The notes: generated by a model from the letters alone, not told the origin. 64,000 nucleotides of DNA from Candidatus Poribacteria bacterium (GCA_028824685.1 JAPPCZ010000106.1:1-64000); one strand, 5' to 3'. Counted from the stretch's first letter, positions 9,083 through 18,804 are shown. Numbers and translations are program-made.

Positions 9083-11572
9083 ATGCCTGAATCGCTATTT
9101 TGTAAACACACAAAAACAAAGTACAAACGACCGCAGTTCCTTTTTGAAATAGTCTTGATTCTTTTTATGGCTGCTGGCATAGCACATGCACAGGTCGCAC
9201 CGCAGCTAACAAGTATATCACCTCGCGCAGCACAACGCGGACAAACCATTGACATTACACTTGAAGGCAAAAACATCAACGAAAATGCTGAGATATGGTT
9301 TAACAAAGAGGGAATCACAGCAGAAATAAAGAAAAAAGCTGCCGCGGCAACGGTCCGCTTTAATGGATCAGGTATCTCTGGCAACATTCCAGACAATCCC
9401 CGCTTAGTTATTTCATTTCAAATTGCACCTGAAGCCCCATTAGGCAACCATCAAATACGTCTTATCACACCAAACGGTGTTTCCAACCCGCAAAACTTCA
9501 TCGTTGGCGACCTTCCAGAAATAAAAGAACAGGAGCCAAATGCCACACCTGCAGAAGCAAACATGCTTGAATTACCTGCTACTGTTAACGGTGTAGTTGC
9601 GTCAATTGATGATATTGATATGTTCCGTTTTAAACTCAAAAAAGGCGCGCGTCTCATTTGTGACATAAACGCTCAACGTATGGGGTCTCCTTTAGATTCC
9701 TATATTGAATTATACGATCCAAGTGGAACTGAGGTGGTGAAAAGCGGTGACGGAAACGGATTGGATTCATTTATTGATTACACAACCGAGCAAGCAGGGG
9801 AATATACACTCTACCTACGTGACATTCGCTATCAAGGTGGTGGAAATTATTTATATCGCTTAAATATTGGAGAGTTACCATATCTCCAGAGTGTTTTCCC
9901 ACTGGGTGGAAAACGTGGTGCTGCAAACAACGTAAACGTTGCAGGAGCAAATTTAGGCTCCGTGAATGCGATACAACTTGACATCTCACCTGACGCTTCT
10001 CTCGGTATTCAACAACTTCGAGTCAGTACGCCAAGCGGTTTAGAGACTAATCCCTACCCTTATGCTATAGGTGAATTTAACGAGGCAAATGAAACAGAGC
10101 CAAATAATGCTTTAGCAGAAGAAAACAAAATCGGAACACCGATAACAGTAAATGGGAAAATAGAAAAAGCAGGTGATGTAGATAGATATTCCATTAAAGT
10201 AGAAAAAGGGGCACGTTTCGTTTTTGAAGTAAAGGCACGCGAATTTCGGTCAGAATTGGATCCACTGCTAACTATATATTCACATAAAAAAGGAGAAGCA
10301 GAGGATAGTGTTGAAGAACAAGTATTAAGTGTTAATGATGATGCAAGCGGAGTAGATGCGATTGTTGCATTTACGTTTCCAGAAGCAGGCGATTACGGTA
10401 TTTCAGTACGCGACTTAAATGACGCAGGTGGTGGTGATTACCCCTACAGACTTACTATTCGTCCACTTAATCCTGGTTTTCGAGTAAACATCAGTACTGA
10501 TAATCCTCGCATTAGCCGAGGTGGTACTTTGATGTTGACGGTTTCTGCCGCCCGTGTTGATGGATTTAATGGAGCACTACGTTTCTACTCTCCTGATCTA
10601 CCCAAAGGATTCGTAGTAAGTCCAACAATCCTTTATGCCGGGCAAAATCAAGGGTTGCTGACGATAACTGCGCCTTCGGATGCAGCACTTGGACTCCATC
10701 CATTCTCTATTGTTGGCGTTGGTGCTGTTGGTGGTCGTCGTATAGAAGAGACAGCGTCCCCAAAAGAAATTCTACTAACAGTGATGGAAGCACCACCATT
10801 TACGCTTTCATTTGCAGATGTTGATATAAATGTGGTTCACAACAAATCCACGAACTTTCACGTAATTGCTGACCGTCAAGATGGTTTCAAAGGTCCTATT
10901 GCTCTTACGGTACAGGGAATGCCAGTACGTATTTCAGGAGGAAAAGCCACAATTCCCGCAGGACAAAATAGTACTGTAATTTCGCTTCGAGCAGGAACCG
11001 TTGAACGCCGTGAACAATTTTCTGTTGTTCCCACACCCGGAACAAGTTATATTTCAGTGAGTGGAACGGCAAATATCAATAGGGAAAGTTTCACCGAATC
11101 AACCCCTGCAATTCCGTTGACGGTTGTTGAAGCACCTTTCATCGTTACGATTGAGCCGTTACGTTTTAGCATTGTTTTCCCAAAGCAAGCAAGCGAAACG
11201 GAAGCTGCGGCTGCAGGCCAAGATGGAGTTGTCGCTGTTTCTAATCCGAGTCCAACGGAAAAATCTGAACAAACACCTGAGACAGCGGAAAAAAGTGAAC
11301 CAATAAAAAAATCTGCTAAACTTACTATGAGCATTGTCCGACGAGGGAGTTTTACAGATTTCGTTACTATCAAGCCAATAACGGTCCCGGAAGGCATCAC
11401 TGTTCCTGAGGCAACGATTCCTATGAACGAAAATGACGTTGAGGTTGATCTTGAGGCACTCAGTTCACTCGAACCCAAGACTTACCAAGTTAAATTCCGT
11501 GCTACAGCGGTAATCAACGGCAAGGCTTTTGTACAAGATAGCCCAATTATCAATGTGAAAATTATTCAGTAG
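9083..11572 (+). CDS. Secreted PPC-domain / Ig-like surface protein
   Basis: The 829-residue protein has a basic N-terminus, a hydrophobic signal segment ending in AHAQ, an IPT/TIG-like beta domain, and two bacterial pre-peptidase C-terminal (PPC) domains, at roughly residues 150-262 and 335-465. Both PPC domains open with the usual EPN signature and D-D-x-D-x-[FY]-x-[FV] core. Further beta-sandwich repeats and a low-complexity Glu/Ser/Pro linker follow near residue 720. No protease, lipase or other catalytic domain is seen, although PPC domains usually accompany one. A cell-surface binding or scaffold role is inferred. It stands alone between the MITE and the Rieske operon. Confidence 0.8.
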   Translation: MPESLFCKHTKTKYKRPQFLFEIVLILFMAAGIAHAQVAPQLTSISPRAAQRGQTIDITLEGKNINENAEIWFNKEGITAEIKKKAAAATVRFNGSGISGNIPDNPRLVISFQIAPEAPLGNHQIRLITPNGVSNPQNFIVGDLPEIKEQEPNATPAEANMLELPATVNGVVASIDDIDMFRFKLKKGARLICDINAQRMGSPLDSYIELYDPSGTEVVKSGDGNGLDSFIDYTTEQAGEYTLYLRDIRYQGGGNYLYRLNIGELPYLQSVFPLGGKRGAANNVNVAGANLGSVNAIQLDISPDASLGIQQLRVSTPSGLETNPYPYAIGEFNEANETEPNNALAEENKIGTPITVNGKIEKAGDVDRYSIKVEKGARFVFEVKAREFRSELDPLLTIYSHKKGEAEDSVEEQVLSVNDDASGVDAIVAFTFPEAGDYGISVRDLNDAGGGDYPYRLTIRPLNPGFRVNISTDNPRISRGGTLMLTVSAARVDGFNGALRFYSPDLPKGFVVSPTILYAGQNQGLLTITAPSDAALGLHPFSIVGVGAVGGRRIEETASPKEILLTVMEAPPFTLSFADVDINVVHNKSTNFHVIADRQDGFKGPIALTVQGMPVRISGGKATIPAGQNSTVISLRAGTVERREQFSVVPTPGTSYISVSGTANINRESFTESTPAIPLTVVEAPFIVTIEPLRFSIVFPKQASETEAAAAGQDGVVAVSNPSPTEKSEQTPETAEKSEPIKKSAKLTMSIVRRGSFTDFVTIKPITVPEGITVPEATIPMNENDVEVDLEALSSLEPKTYQVKFRATAVINGKAFVQDSPIINVKIIQ

Positions 11573-11681
11573 ATGTTACTTTTTTGGGTTGTTAAGTTGA
11601 TTTTTTCTCCTGTCAGATTATTTATGATAGTTTGTCTAATGAACGATTGTAATCGCCAAGATTTGGTTTCATTCCATCGTA

Positions 11682-11715
11682 GGGATAGGTCCTTGTGCCT
11701 GTCCCTTTTTCTTTT
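11682..11715 (+). terminator. Possible terminator hairpin with T tract
   Basis: GGGATAGG (11682-11689) can pair with CCTGTCCC (11698-11705) and is followed by a T-rich tract. A very similar GGGCAGG...CCTGCCC hairpin occurs at 61148-61168, so this may instead be a dispersed repeat. It lies 110 bp after the PPC-protein gene. Confidence 0.45.
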
Positions 11716-11798
11716 GTATCAGATGCATGATGAGCCACAGATCATAGGTTGAGTTGATTGAGGCGAAACTCATAGGTGGTGGTAAATGGTAAGTTTCT

Positions 11799-11852
11799 TT
11801 GTAGGAGCGGTTTTCAACCGCGATTATATCGGGCTTATAAAGCTCTCCTACA
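11799..11852. repeat. TTGTAGGAG...CTCCTACAA palindromic repeat
   Basis: The ends TTGTAGGAG and CTCCTACAA are inverted copies. A nested hairpin CGGTTTTCAACCG sits at 11808-11820. This belongs to the same dispersed family as repeats near 18.86, 25.87, 45.0, 55.66 and 56.4 kb. Nothing coding is seen between 11573 and 12056. Confidence 0.65.
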
Positions 11853-11945
11853 AGAGTATCTATCACTGAATTGATGCCTATGCAATTTTTTGTGCATGAG
11901 ACAGTTTGCCACAAGCATTTCACTCAACTCTCAATACTCTGAAAT

Positions 11946-11961
11946 TCACGGATATCCGTGA
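11946..11961. promoter_or_regulatory. Palindrome TCACGGATATCCGTGA
   Basis: A perfect 16-bp palindrome about 95 bp before the Rieske gene. Its 14-bp core recurs at 17944-17957 before the first cupredoxin gene. It could be an operator shared by the respiratory operons or a short dispersed repeat. Confidence 0.4.
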
Positions 11962-12056
11962 TACAGCAATTTTAAAAGGGCTAAATTTATGTCAGAGAAT
12001 CTTATATTGTGTTATACTTTTACATAATGTAAATTTAGGTTTAGGTAGGAAACAGA

Positions 12057-12545
12057 ATGTCATCTCGACGTAATTTTTTCAAATATCTTGGTTGGGGAAG
12101 TTTCACGGCTGCACTCGGATTATGTTTCGGTCCAGGGTTAGTACGGTATCTCTATCCGCGTGTTCTGTATGAACCTTCATCTGTCTTTAAAGCAGGTTTT
12201 CCTGCAGAATATCCACCCGGTAGTGTCAGCGAAAAATATAAAAAAGATCCGTTTGGTGTGTGGATTGTTCGGAGAGAGGATGGAATATTCTACGCGCTGT
12301 TAACGACCTGTACGCATTTGGGCTGTACGCCACGATGGCTCAGTTCCGAGAGTAAATTTAAGTGCCCTTGCCACGGTAGTGGTTTTGACCGAGATGGCAT
12401 AAACTATGAAGGACCCGCACCACGCCCTCTTGAACGTGTCAAGATTACTCTGGCTGAAGACGGACAACTTCAAATTGATAAGTCGGTCAAGTTTCTGGGT
12501 GAAAAAGATCAATGGGGGAACCCTGGTGCTTCTCTAAAAGTCTAA
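12057..12545 (+). CDS. Rieske iron-sulfur protein of a b6f-like complex
   Basis: This 162-residue protein is the quinol-oxidising [2Fe-2S] subunit that passes electrons to a c-type cytochrome. The two cluster-binding loops are intact: CTHLGC (residues 85-90) and CPCHGSGFD (103-111). The N-terminus has a twin-arginine motif, SRRNFFKYLG, before a single hydrophobic helix, typical of Rieske proteins inserted by the Tat route. It heads the cluster with cytochrome b6, subunit IV and a large multihaem cytochrome. AGGAAACAG precedes the ATG. Confidence 0.95.
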   Translation: MSSRRNFFKYLGWGSFTAALGLCFGPGLVRYLYPRVLYEPSSVFKAGFPAEYPPGSVSEKYKKDPFGVWIVRREDGIFYALLTTCTHLGCTPRWLSSESKFKCPCHGSGFDRDGINYEGPAPRPLERVKITLAEDGQLQIDKSVKFLGEKDQWGNPGASLKV

Positions 12546-12607
12546 TTCAGGAGGATACAATTGCGTCTGAGAAGATGCTGGCATCATCAGACTGAAAAAG
12601 GAAGATA

Positions 12608-13381
12608 ATGAACGAAGAACGTAAAGGACTAAAGGAAAAGATAACAAATTCCGATATTTGGAAATCTATTTTTCGGCACGGTTACGAAAACACTGGTCGC
12701 CGTTACACATTGCAAATTCTGCAAAATGTCTGGCTGCATTTACACCCACCTCGTATTTCTCGCCACGCACTCAACTTCCGATTTACATGGTGTATGGGAG
12801 GCATCACCTTTTTGATGTTCCTTGTGACGGCTGTTACTGGTGTCTTGTTGATGTTTTATTATCGCCCGGTAGCCGAATACGCTTTCCGTGATGTACAGGC
12901 TCTTGAATTTGACATTCCATTCGGTATGCTCCTACGTAACATGCACCGTTGGGCAGCACACGGTATGGTAATTTCCGTAATGCTGCACATGTTCCGCGTC
13001 TTCTTGACAGGTTCCTATAAAAAACCGCGTGAATTCAATTGGGCAGTCGGTGTTATACTACTACTTATTACATTTTTCCTGAGTTTCACCGGTTATTTAT
13101 TACCGTGGGACCAACTCGCGTATTGGGCAGTTACAGTCGGAACAAACATGGCACGTGCTACTCCCGTGCTGGGACATGAGGGGCCTTTCACACCAACAGA
13201 CATTGTTACCCAAGCAAACGATGTGCGATTCGCTTTACTTGGAGGGACAATCGTTGGTCCGTCAACGTTGTTAAGATTCTATATCTTACATTGTGTTGCT
13301 GTTCCGTTAGTAGCAAGCCTGTTGATGGCGTTGCATTTCTGGCGTGTCCGCAAAGATGGTGGAATATCTGGACCTCTATAA
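12608..13381 (+). CDS. Cytochrome b6-type subunit (N-terminal half of cytochrome b)
   Basis: The 257-residue protein has four transmembrane helices carrying the bis-His ligands of two haems b. In helix B the His pair is separated by 13 residues, and in helix D by 14. The 14-residue spacing in helix D is the b6f-type hallmark. The end, GISGPL, is typical of split cytochrome b. A soluble N-terminal extension of about 60 residues precedes the first helix. It forms a complex with the Rieske protein upstream and subunit IV downstream. Confidence 0.95.
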   Translation: MNEERKGLKEKITNSDIWKSIFRHGYENTGRRYTLQILQNVWLHLHPPRISRHALNFRFTWCMGGITFLMFLVTAVTGVLLMFYYRPVAEYAFRDVQALEFDIPFGMLLRNMHRWAAHGMVISVMLHMFRVFLTGSYKKPREFNWAVGVILLLITFFLSFTGYLLPWDQLAYWAVTVGTNMARATPVLGHEGPFTPTDIVTQANDVRFALLGGTIVGPSTLLRFYILHCVAVPLVASLLMALHFWRVRKDGGISGPL

Positions 13382-13438
13382 AATTTGTCTATTACGGTGA
13401 TTGTTTTTCTCGACTTTAGAAGGAGACCGAATTAAACT

Positions 13439-14305
13439 ATGGAGCATTTTTTAGCACTGGTATCAAAACCTGATAACGTTCCGATTTTGGCTATCCTTTT
13501 TTTGATACCCTATTTTATGTGGTTAGCATATAAACAAGCACGCCAGACAGATCGCGCAGGTGTCCCTTCAGATGCTGCACTGAATGACAAAGTATATGTT
13601 TGGCCATATCTATGTCGAAATGAATTTGTTTGTGCTATAATCATAATGCTGGTGCTCGGTGTTTGGTCAATTATGATTGACGCACCGCTTGAAGAACCGA
13701 GTGATCCCGCCAAAACACCTAACCCCTCCAAAGCCCCCTGGTACTTTCTCGCGCTCCAAGAGATGTTGGTTTACTTTGATCCATGGATCGCAGGCGTTGT
13801 CCTACCCGGTTTTATTATTGCAGGACTCATTGCTATTCCTTATATTGACATCAACCCCAAAGGAAAAGGTTATTATACAATCAAGGAACGACCTTTCGCC
13901 CTCGCTGTGTTCTGCTTCGGATTTATCATACTATGGATTGTCCTGATGATTGTCGGTACGTTCCTAAGAGGACCGGGGTGGAATATATTTATGCCATGGC
14001 AGTATTGGGATCCGCACAAAATCGTGCCTTTAACCAATGTAAATCTATCCTATCTCTTTGGTATTCGTGATGACACGACAGCAAATTTCTTTGGGTTTGC
14101 TGTTGTTGCGGGTTATTTTGCTCTCGGACCCATTTTCTATTTTTGGAAATACAAAACAAGCCGTTTTTTACAAGAATTAGGACTAATCAGATATGTTATT
14201 GTTTCATTTCTGTTTTTAAGTATGGTTGCGCTACCGATTAAAATGATTCTTCGATTAGCATTAAATATCAAATATGTTTGGGTGTCACCCTGGTTCAACA
14301 TCTAA
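13439..14305 (+). CDS. Subunit IV-type C-terminal half of cytochrome b
   Basis: The 288-residue membrane protein completes the split cytochrome b. The Qo-site loop reads KAPWYFLALQEMLVYFDPW, so the PEWY motif of mitochondrial and b6f complexes is replaced by APWY, without the glutamate. That variant is known from several bacterial menaquinol complexes. About six hydrophobic segments are seen, more than the three of plant subunit IV: one extra helix is at the N-terminus and others are at the C-terminus. An AAGGAG ribosome-binding site precedes the ATG. Confidence 0.9.
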   Translation: MEHFLALVSKPDNVPILAILFLIPYFMWLAYKQARQTDRAGVPSDAALNDKVYVWPYLCRNEFVCAIIIMLVLGVWSIMIDAPLEEPSDPAKTPNPSKAPWYFLALQEMLVYFDPWIAGVVLPGFIIAGLIAIPYIDINPKGKGYYTIKERPFALAVFCFGFIILWIVLMIVGTFLRGPGWNIFMPWQYWDPHKIVPLTNVNLSYLFGIRDDTTANFFGFAVVAGYFALGPIFYFWKYKTSRFLQELGLIRYVIVSFLFLSMVALPIKMILRLALNIKYVWVSPWFNI

Positions 14306-14388
14306 TTTTCTCCGACTTAATGGTTACACTTTAGTTTTCGTTCTCAACACTGTTCATAATATTGATCAACTTGGAGGTTATATATTTC

Positions 14389-17300
14389 GTGAAGAGCAAA
14401 AAAGAGATTCACGCTGAAAAAAAATCATATTCTGTTTTGTTCTTTATTTTGTCAGCACTGTTAGGGTTGGTGACAATTTGGGGTTTTTGGGATGAGATGA
14501 TCACGCGCCGTCCTTGGAAAGAAATTCAACAACGGTTCTATCAATACGAATATGAAAAAACAAATGCAGAACTGACAAATGCCAAGAAAAACTTGCCTGA
14601 AATACCCTCCGAACCTCAGTTCAACGAAAAACATTTAAGAGACTTGGAAAAAGAAGTTAATACAAAGCAGGTTGAATTAGATGAAGCAATGCAAGAACGA
14701 AAGTTTGAGCAGAGCAAATCTGACGCTATTAACTACAAATATCAACACAGTTTGCACGAGGCACACGGCGAATATACCGAAACAGTTAAAAAATGGAAAG
14801 AGAAATTAGATGAGTATGAAAAACGGATTGAAGGCGAATTAACATCCGCTGTCCTAAATGCTGAAGCTGGATTTGCTGATGCGAATAAAACACTTGCCAA
14901 TTTTTATCAAAATAGTGGTGATCCCGAGGTAGCACTTTCCACCTACCTAATCGCACAAAAATATAAACCAACAGACACTGAAATCACTGACGGAATTACA
15001 ACAGCACAAGAAGCACTCGCAGCACTTGAGGCAGATAAAGCTCAATTTGAATCTGTTGTTCGTCTTGAAGAAAAAATAGCAGATGTTGGTGGTATCAAAC
15101 GTAATTTCCTCGGAAGCCTTCTGGAAAACCCCTTTAGAGAAACACGGACAATTGTGCAATACTATCTTGAAGAGTTCGATTATACCGCGGATAGGTGTGC
15201 CACTTGTCATTTCGCAGTTGACAAAAGTGGTTATGAAACCTCTGCGCAAGAGACTTTTGAAGTAGAAGGTGATGGTGAAAATCTTGTTGAACACCAACTT
15301 AGACATCCAAAGGTCAAACCCGGTAGTGAGACAATCGTGATTGATGGTTTTGATGCGGAAGCAGATGAATACGAATTGTCAGAAAACGGTGTTCTTACCT
15401 TCACTGATCCCGATGTCTTCGGCGAGGTGGAAATATCTTATGAAACAGGCTATGATGCAGTTCTTCAAACACATCCACATCGAGATGTTCTCCTTGCAAA
15501 ACATCCGCTTGAAAAATTTGGTTGTACGCCTTGCCACGGCGGTCAAGGACACGGGTTAACTGCGAAATCTGCTCATGCTTTAACACATGCTGAATACTGG
15601 CTCACACCTGTTCTTGGGATGGAAAAAGTCAAAGACGAAAAAGGCAAAGACACGGAAAGAACGTCCGAAGAGAAAAAAGGTTATATGGAGTCTAATTGTC
15701 GGCGTTGCCACGATGGTGTGATGAAGTTAGACTTCGGTCTGAATCCTGAAACAAACGCGCCGCAGGACTACGCACCGAACCTTACGAAAGGATTAGCAAT
15801 CTTTGAAGACCTTGGGTGTCATGGATGCCACGCAGTAGAAGGATACAGCGCACTTGATAAAATCCAGAAGGTCGGACCCTCACTGAAAAAGGTCGGAAGT
15901 AAAATAGATATTGCATGGCTTGAGAATTGGATTAAAAAACCGGAAGCGTATCTCCCAAATACCACAATGCCGAATTTCTTCCCCGCAGAAGGCATGAGTC
16001 AACTTGTTTACTTTAAGAATGGCGGACAACGCAACGGGGTTGTTACAGAAACTGACACTGGTTATGTAATCAAGGCAGATGATGGTACTGAGTATCCGTA
16101 CGCGAAAGATGATGTGTTACGTGTCGTTGACGAGGTAAAATCTATAGCCGCTTATCTTGCTGATATGAAAGATCAAGACTTAGATGAATCACAAGGCACA
16201 TATTCCAAATCTGAAAGCGCGATAAAGTCAGGTGAAGAGACTGTAAAAACTGTCGGGTGTCTAACATGTCATAAAGTTGGTGAGTTAGGCAGCGATTTTG
16301 CTCCTGCGCTAGACAGCGTTGGATCAAAAGTTACGTCAACCTATCTCCGCCAATGGATTGAGAATCCAAGAGCTTATGATCCTGATACGGCTATGCCAAG
16401 TTTGCGTTTGAGCAATCGTGAACTTGATAATGTAGTCGCATATCTCATGAATCTGCAGAAACCGACCCCGACTGCAGTCTCTGCTTCTATTGGTGAAGTA
16501 GACGTTGATGAAGGCGAAAAACTTGTTAGAACTTACGGATGCTTCGGTTGCCACGAAATCTCAGGGTTTGAAAATGAGTCCAAAGTCGGTGCAGATCTTG
16601 GTGAATTCGGTGCCAAACTTGCTGAAGAGCTTGACTTTGGTGATACTGTAGATATTAAGCATAGCTGGCACGATTGGACAATTGGCAAGATTACTAATCC
16701 ACGGCGTTACCAAACGCGTCGAATTGTTTCCCGTATGCCTGTATTCCAGATTAGTGACGAAGATGCTAAGGCAATCGCAGTGCTATTAAAAAGTTTCCAA
16801 CCGCAGAAATACCCACTCAATTACATCTTTGACCATGCAGTTGAACCATATCGCGTTGAAAAGCAGAAGCAAATTGATGCTGGCAGGCGAGTCGTCAAAA
16901 AATATAACTGTACCGGATGCCATGAGATAGAAGGTGAAGGTGGAGATTATCGTGATGTTATCATCGCACACGAAGGATTAGATGAAATCACAGCAAAACA
17001 GTTAGCACCGCCTACCTTACAAGCTGAAGGTGCAAGAGTTTATCCTGATTGGTTGTTTGAATTCCTCAAAAACCCTTCTGACATACGCTACGGTCTCAAG
17101 GTGCGAATGCCAACATTTGACATGTCAGACGAAGAAGCAACAACCCTTGTAAAATACTTCTCTGCTTTAGATGACGAGCCGTTCCCCTACGAGACGCTTG
17201 AACCGCCTATGTCTACAAGTGCTGAATTGCGAGTTGGAAAACAGATTTTTGACGAACTGAAATGCGAATCATGTCACCCTTCACAAGGCGAGATCATTCC

Positions 17301-17535
17301 TGAAGGTAGCGATAAAGCAGGCAGACCAGATCTCTCCTTGGCAAAACAAAGACTGAAAGCGGATTGGCTTATTGATTGGTTGAAAGACCCACAGAGTTTC
17401 CAGCGTGGCACTGCGATGCCGCAGGCATGGCCTCTTGTCGGTGGACAGCACATGGCAGTGGATGGTTATGCGGATAATGATGCTGAAAAGCAAATTCAGT
17501 TGGTTCGTGATTATCTAATCTCGTTAGGCCGTTAG
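14389..17535 (+). CDS. Membrane-anchored eight-haem c-type cytochrome of the quinol oxidase complex
   Basis: The protein of about 1048 residues begins with an N-terminal membrane anchor and an extended charged, probably coiled-coil region (about residues 60-220). It then carries eight CxxCH haem motifs between residues 270 and 963: CATCH, CTPCH, CRRCH, CHGCH, CLTCH, CFGCH, CTGCH and CESCH. It directly follows subunit IV, so it most likely replaces cytochrome c1/f and relays electrons over a long distance. The size and haem number are far above a standard cytochrome c1. Start: the GTG at 14389 has GGAGG 11 nt upstream. An in-frame TTG at 14362 would place that ribosome-binding site inside the gene. 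Confidence 0.88.
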   Translation: MKSKKEIHAEKKSYSVLFFILSALLGLVTIWGFWDEMITRRPWKEIQQRFYQYEYEKTNAELTNAKKNLPEIPSEPQFNEKHLRDLEKEVNTKQVELDEAMQERKFEQSKSDAINYKYQHSLHEAHGEYTETVKKWKEKLDEYEKRIEGELTSAVLNAEAGFADANKTLANFYQNSGDPEVALSTYLIAQKYKPTDTEITDGITTAQEALAALEADKAQFESVVRLEEKIADVGGIKRNFLGSLLENPFRETRTIVQYYLEEFDYTADRCATCHFAVDKSGYETSAQETFEVEGDGENLVEHQLRHPKVKPGSETIVIDGFDAEADEYELSENGVLTFTDPDVFGEVEISYETGYDAVLQTHPHRDVLLAKHPLEKFGCTPCHGGQGHGLTAKSAHALTHAEYWLTPVLGMEKVKDEKGKDTERTSEEKKGYMESNCRRCHDGVMKLDFGLNPETNAPQDYAPNLTKGLAIFEDLGCHGCHAVEGYSALDKIQKVGPSLKKVGSKIDIAWLENWIKKPEAYLPNTTMPNFFPAEGMSQLVYFKNGGQRNGVVTETDTGYVIKADDGTEYPYAKDDVLRVVDEVKSIAAYLADMKDQDLDESQGTYSKSESAIKSGEETVKTVGCLTCHKVGELGSDFAPALDSVGSKVTSTYLRQWIENPRAYDPDTAMPSLRLSNRELDNVVAYLMNLQKPTPTAVSASIGEVDVDEGEKLVRTYGCFGCHEISGFENESKVGADLGEFGAKLAEELDFGDTVDIKHSWHDWTIGKITNPRRYQTRRIVSRMPVFQISDEDAKAIAVLLKSFQPQKYPLNYIFDHAVEPYRVEKQKQIDAGRRVVKKYNCTGCHEIEGEGGDYRDVIIAHEGLDEITAKQLAPPTLQAEGARVYPDWLFEFLKNPSDIRYGLKVRMPTFDMSDEEATTLVKYFSALDDEPFPYETLEPPMSTSAELRVGKQIFDELKCESCHPSQGEIIPEGSDKAGRPDLSLAKQRLKADWLIDWLKDPQSFQRGTAMPQAWPLVGGQHMAVDGYADNDAEKQIQLVRDYLISLGR

Positions 17536-17561
17536 TGTAGGAACGGATTTAATTCGTCCCT
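17535..17561. repeat. GTAGG...CCTAC intergenic hairpin
   Basis: Near-perfect arms GTAGGAACGGATT and AATTCGTCCCTAC lie directly after the stop codon of the multihaem gene and could slow or end transcription before the small cytochrome gene. Confidence 0.5.
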
Positions 17562-17582
17562 ACTAAGGGAATTCCGTCCTAT

Positions 17583-17939
17583 ATGAAACATCTACTGATT
17601 GTTATCGTCATGATCCTTGTGTGGCTTAACGGGTTCATCTGGTTAGGAAAACAGGTTGACCCCAGTACAAAGTATCGTAACCAAGTTGAATACAAATACG
17701 CAAGATATTGTGCTGGATGCCACGGGAACAGTGGGGAAGGCAACGGAAGGATTGGTCGGTTTAAAAAATTGGATCCAGCTAACCTGACGGATAATAATTT
17801 GTGGGATATGCACGATGATGCGCAGCTGCTTGAAAGCATCCGTGAGGGCAAAAACGATATGCCAGCGTTTCACTACTACCTCAGCAATAAAGAACAACAA
17901 GAACTTCTTGAATATATTAAAGTAACCTTCCGCCCTTAA
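17583..17939 (+). CDS. Small monohaem cytochrome c
   Basis: The 118-residue protein has an N-terminal hydrophobic anchor or signal and one haem site, CAGCHGNSGEGNG, with the distal methionine probably in NDMPAFHYYLS. It is a class I cytochrome c and a likely mobile or tethered carrier between the b6f-like complex and an oxidase. The ribosome-binding site is weak (AAGGGA, in the preceding repeat). Confidence 0.88.
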   Translation: MKHLLIVIVMILVWLNGFIWLGKQVDPSTKYRNQVEYKYARYCAGCHGNSGEGNGRIGRFKKLDPANLTDNNLWDMHDDAQLLESIREGKNDMPAFHYYLSNKEQQELLEYIKVTFRP

Positions 17940-17943
17940 AACG

Positions 17944-17957
17944 CACGGATATCCGTG
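17944..17957. promoter_or_regulatory. Palindrome CACGGATATCCGTG (second copy)
   Basis: A perfect 14-bp palindrome matching the core of the one at 11946-11961. It lies 80 bp before the cupredoxin gene and directly after the small cytochrome gene. Operator, terminator stem or dispersed repeat are all possible. Confidence 0.4.
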
Positions 17958-18036
17958 ATGTTTGTTTTTAAGGGTTTGCCTTTTCAAATCTTAAGGTGTT
18001 AACATAATAAAAAAGAATTATATAAGGAGAAAAACG

Positions 18037-18804
18037 ATGAAATTTCTTAAATTCATAATCACGCTACTTCTTTGTAGCACAATGGCGAGTATTGCTTTTG
18101 CAGCCAACATCACTGGAACTATAACCTATGATATGGATGAACCGACAACACGTACCGTATTGACAATCAACACACAAGAGCAACACTGTATTGATGCTAC
18201 AAAAGGTGCTAAATCTGAAGTACTTGTTGTTTCAAAAGGAAAAGGCATCCAAAACGTAGTGGTTTACGTACGCATGAGCGGACAGAAGGTGACACCACTT
18301 AAGGAAAATCCTGTAGTTGACCAGAAAGATTGTCGTTATTTGCCGCATGTAACAGCAGTTCCTATAGGTACTACTGTTAATGTAACTTCTGACGATCCGG
18401 TTGCCCACAATGTTCACTCGCACGCTGCGAAAAATGAAGCGAAAAATTTCATAATTCAGAAAAAAGGGATAGTCGTTCCATACGAAATTACTAAAGCAGA
18501 AGAAATCAAGTTGACTTGCGATATTCATGCTTGGATGAGCGGTTATATTGTCGCTGTTAATAGCAACTATTATACAGTAACTGGACAAAAAGATGATAAG
18601 GATAACTGGATTCATCCAGATGATTATGAAAAATCGGCGGATACTGGTAAATATACCATCAAAGATGTTCCTGCTGGTAGAGCGCGTGTGGTGGTGTGGC
18701 ACGAAAAACTCGGTTCCGCAAACAAAACTGTTCAAGTACCTGCAAGTGGTGATTTAACAGTAGACTTCAAAGCTTCTGAATTTAAACCGCCTAAGAAAAA
18801 GTAA
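18037..18804 (+). CDS. Secreted cupredoxin-like blue copper protein
   Basis: The 255-residue protein has a signal peptide ending in AFAA. The central cupredoxin domain shows the His of AHNVHSH and the C-terminal ligand set CDIHAWM (Cys-x2-His-x2-Met), which fits a type 1 copper centre. A carboxypeptidase-regulatory-like beta domain follows (KYTIKDVPAGRARVVVWHEKLG). A paralogue lies at 25048-25848, so two such proteins flank the bd-like oxidase genes. A role as periplasmic electron carrier is inferred from that position. The AAGGAG ribosome-binding site is strong. Confidence 0.85.
   Translation: MKFLKFIITLLLCSTMASIAFAANITGTITYDMDEPTTRTVLTINTQEQHCIDATKGAKSEVLVVSKGKGIQNVVVYVRMSGQKVTPLKENPVVDQKDCRYLPHVTAVPIGTTVNVTSDDPVAHNVHSHAAKNEAKNFIIQKKGIVVPYEITKAEEIKLTCDIHAWMSGYIVAVNSNYYTVTGQKDDKDNWIHPDDYEKSADTGKYTIKDVPAGRARVVVWHEKLGSANKTVQVPASGDLTVDFKASEFKPPKKK

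Noticed and set aside
11047..11478. 143-codon - strand frame in the PPC-protein gene
   Set aside because: Ser/Thr/Val-rich shadow of an acidic beta-rich + strand region; no independent signal.
18232..18735. 167-codon open frame on the - strand opposite the first cupredoxin
   Set aside because: Antisense shadow of a well-supported gene, with no ribosome-binding site or recognisable domain.
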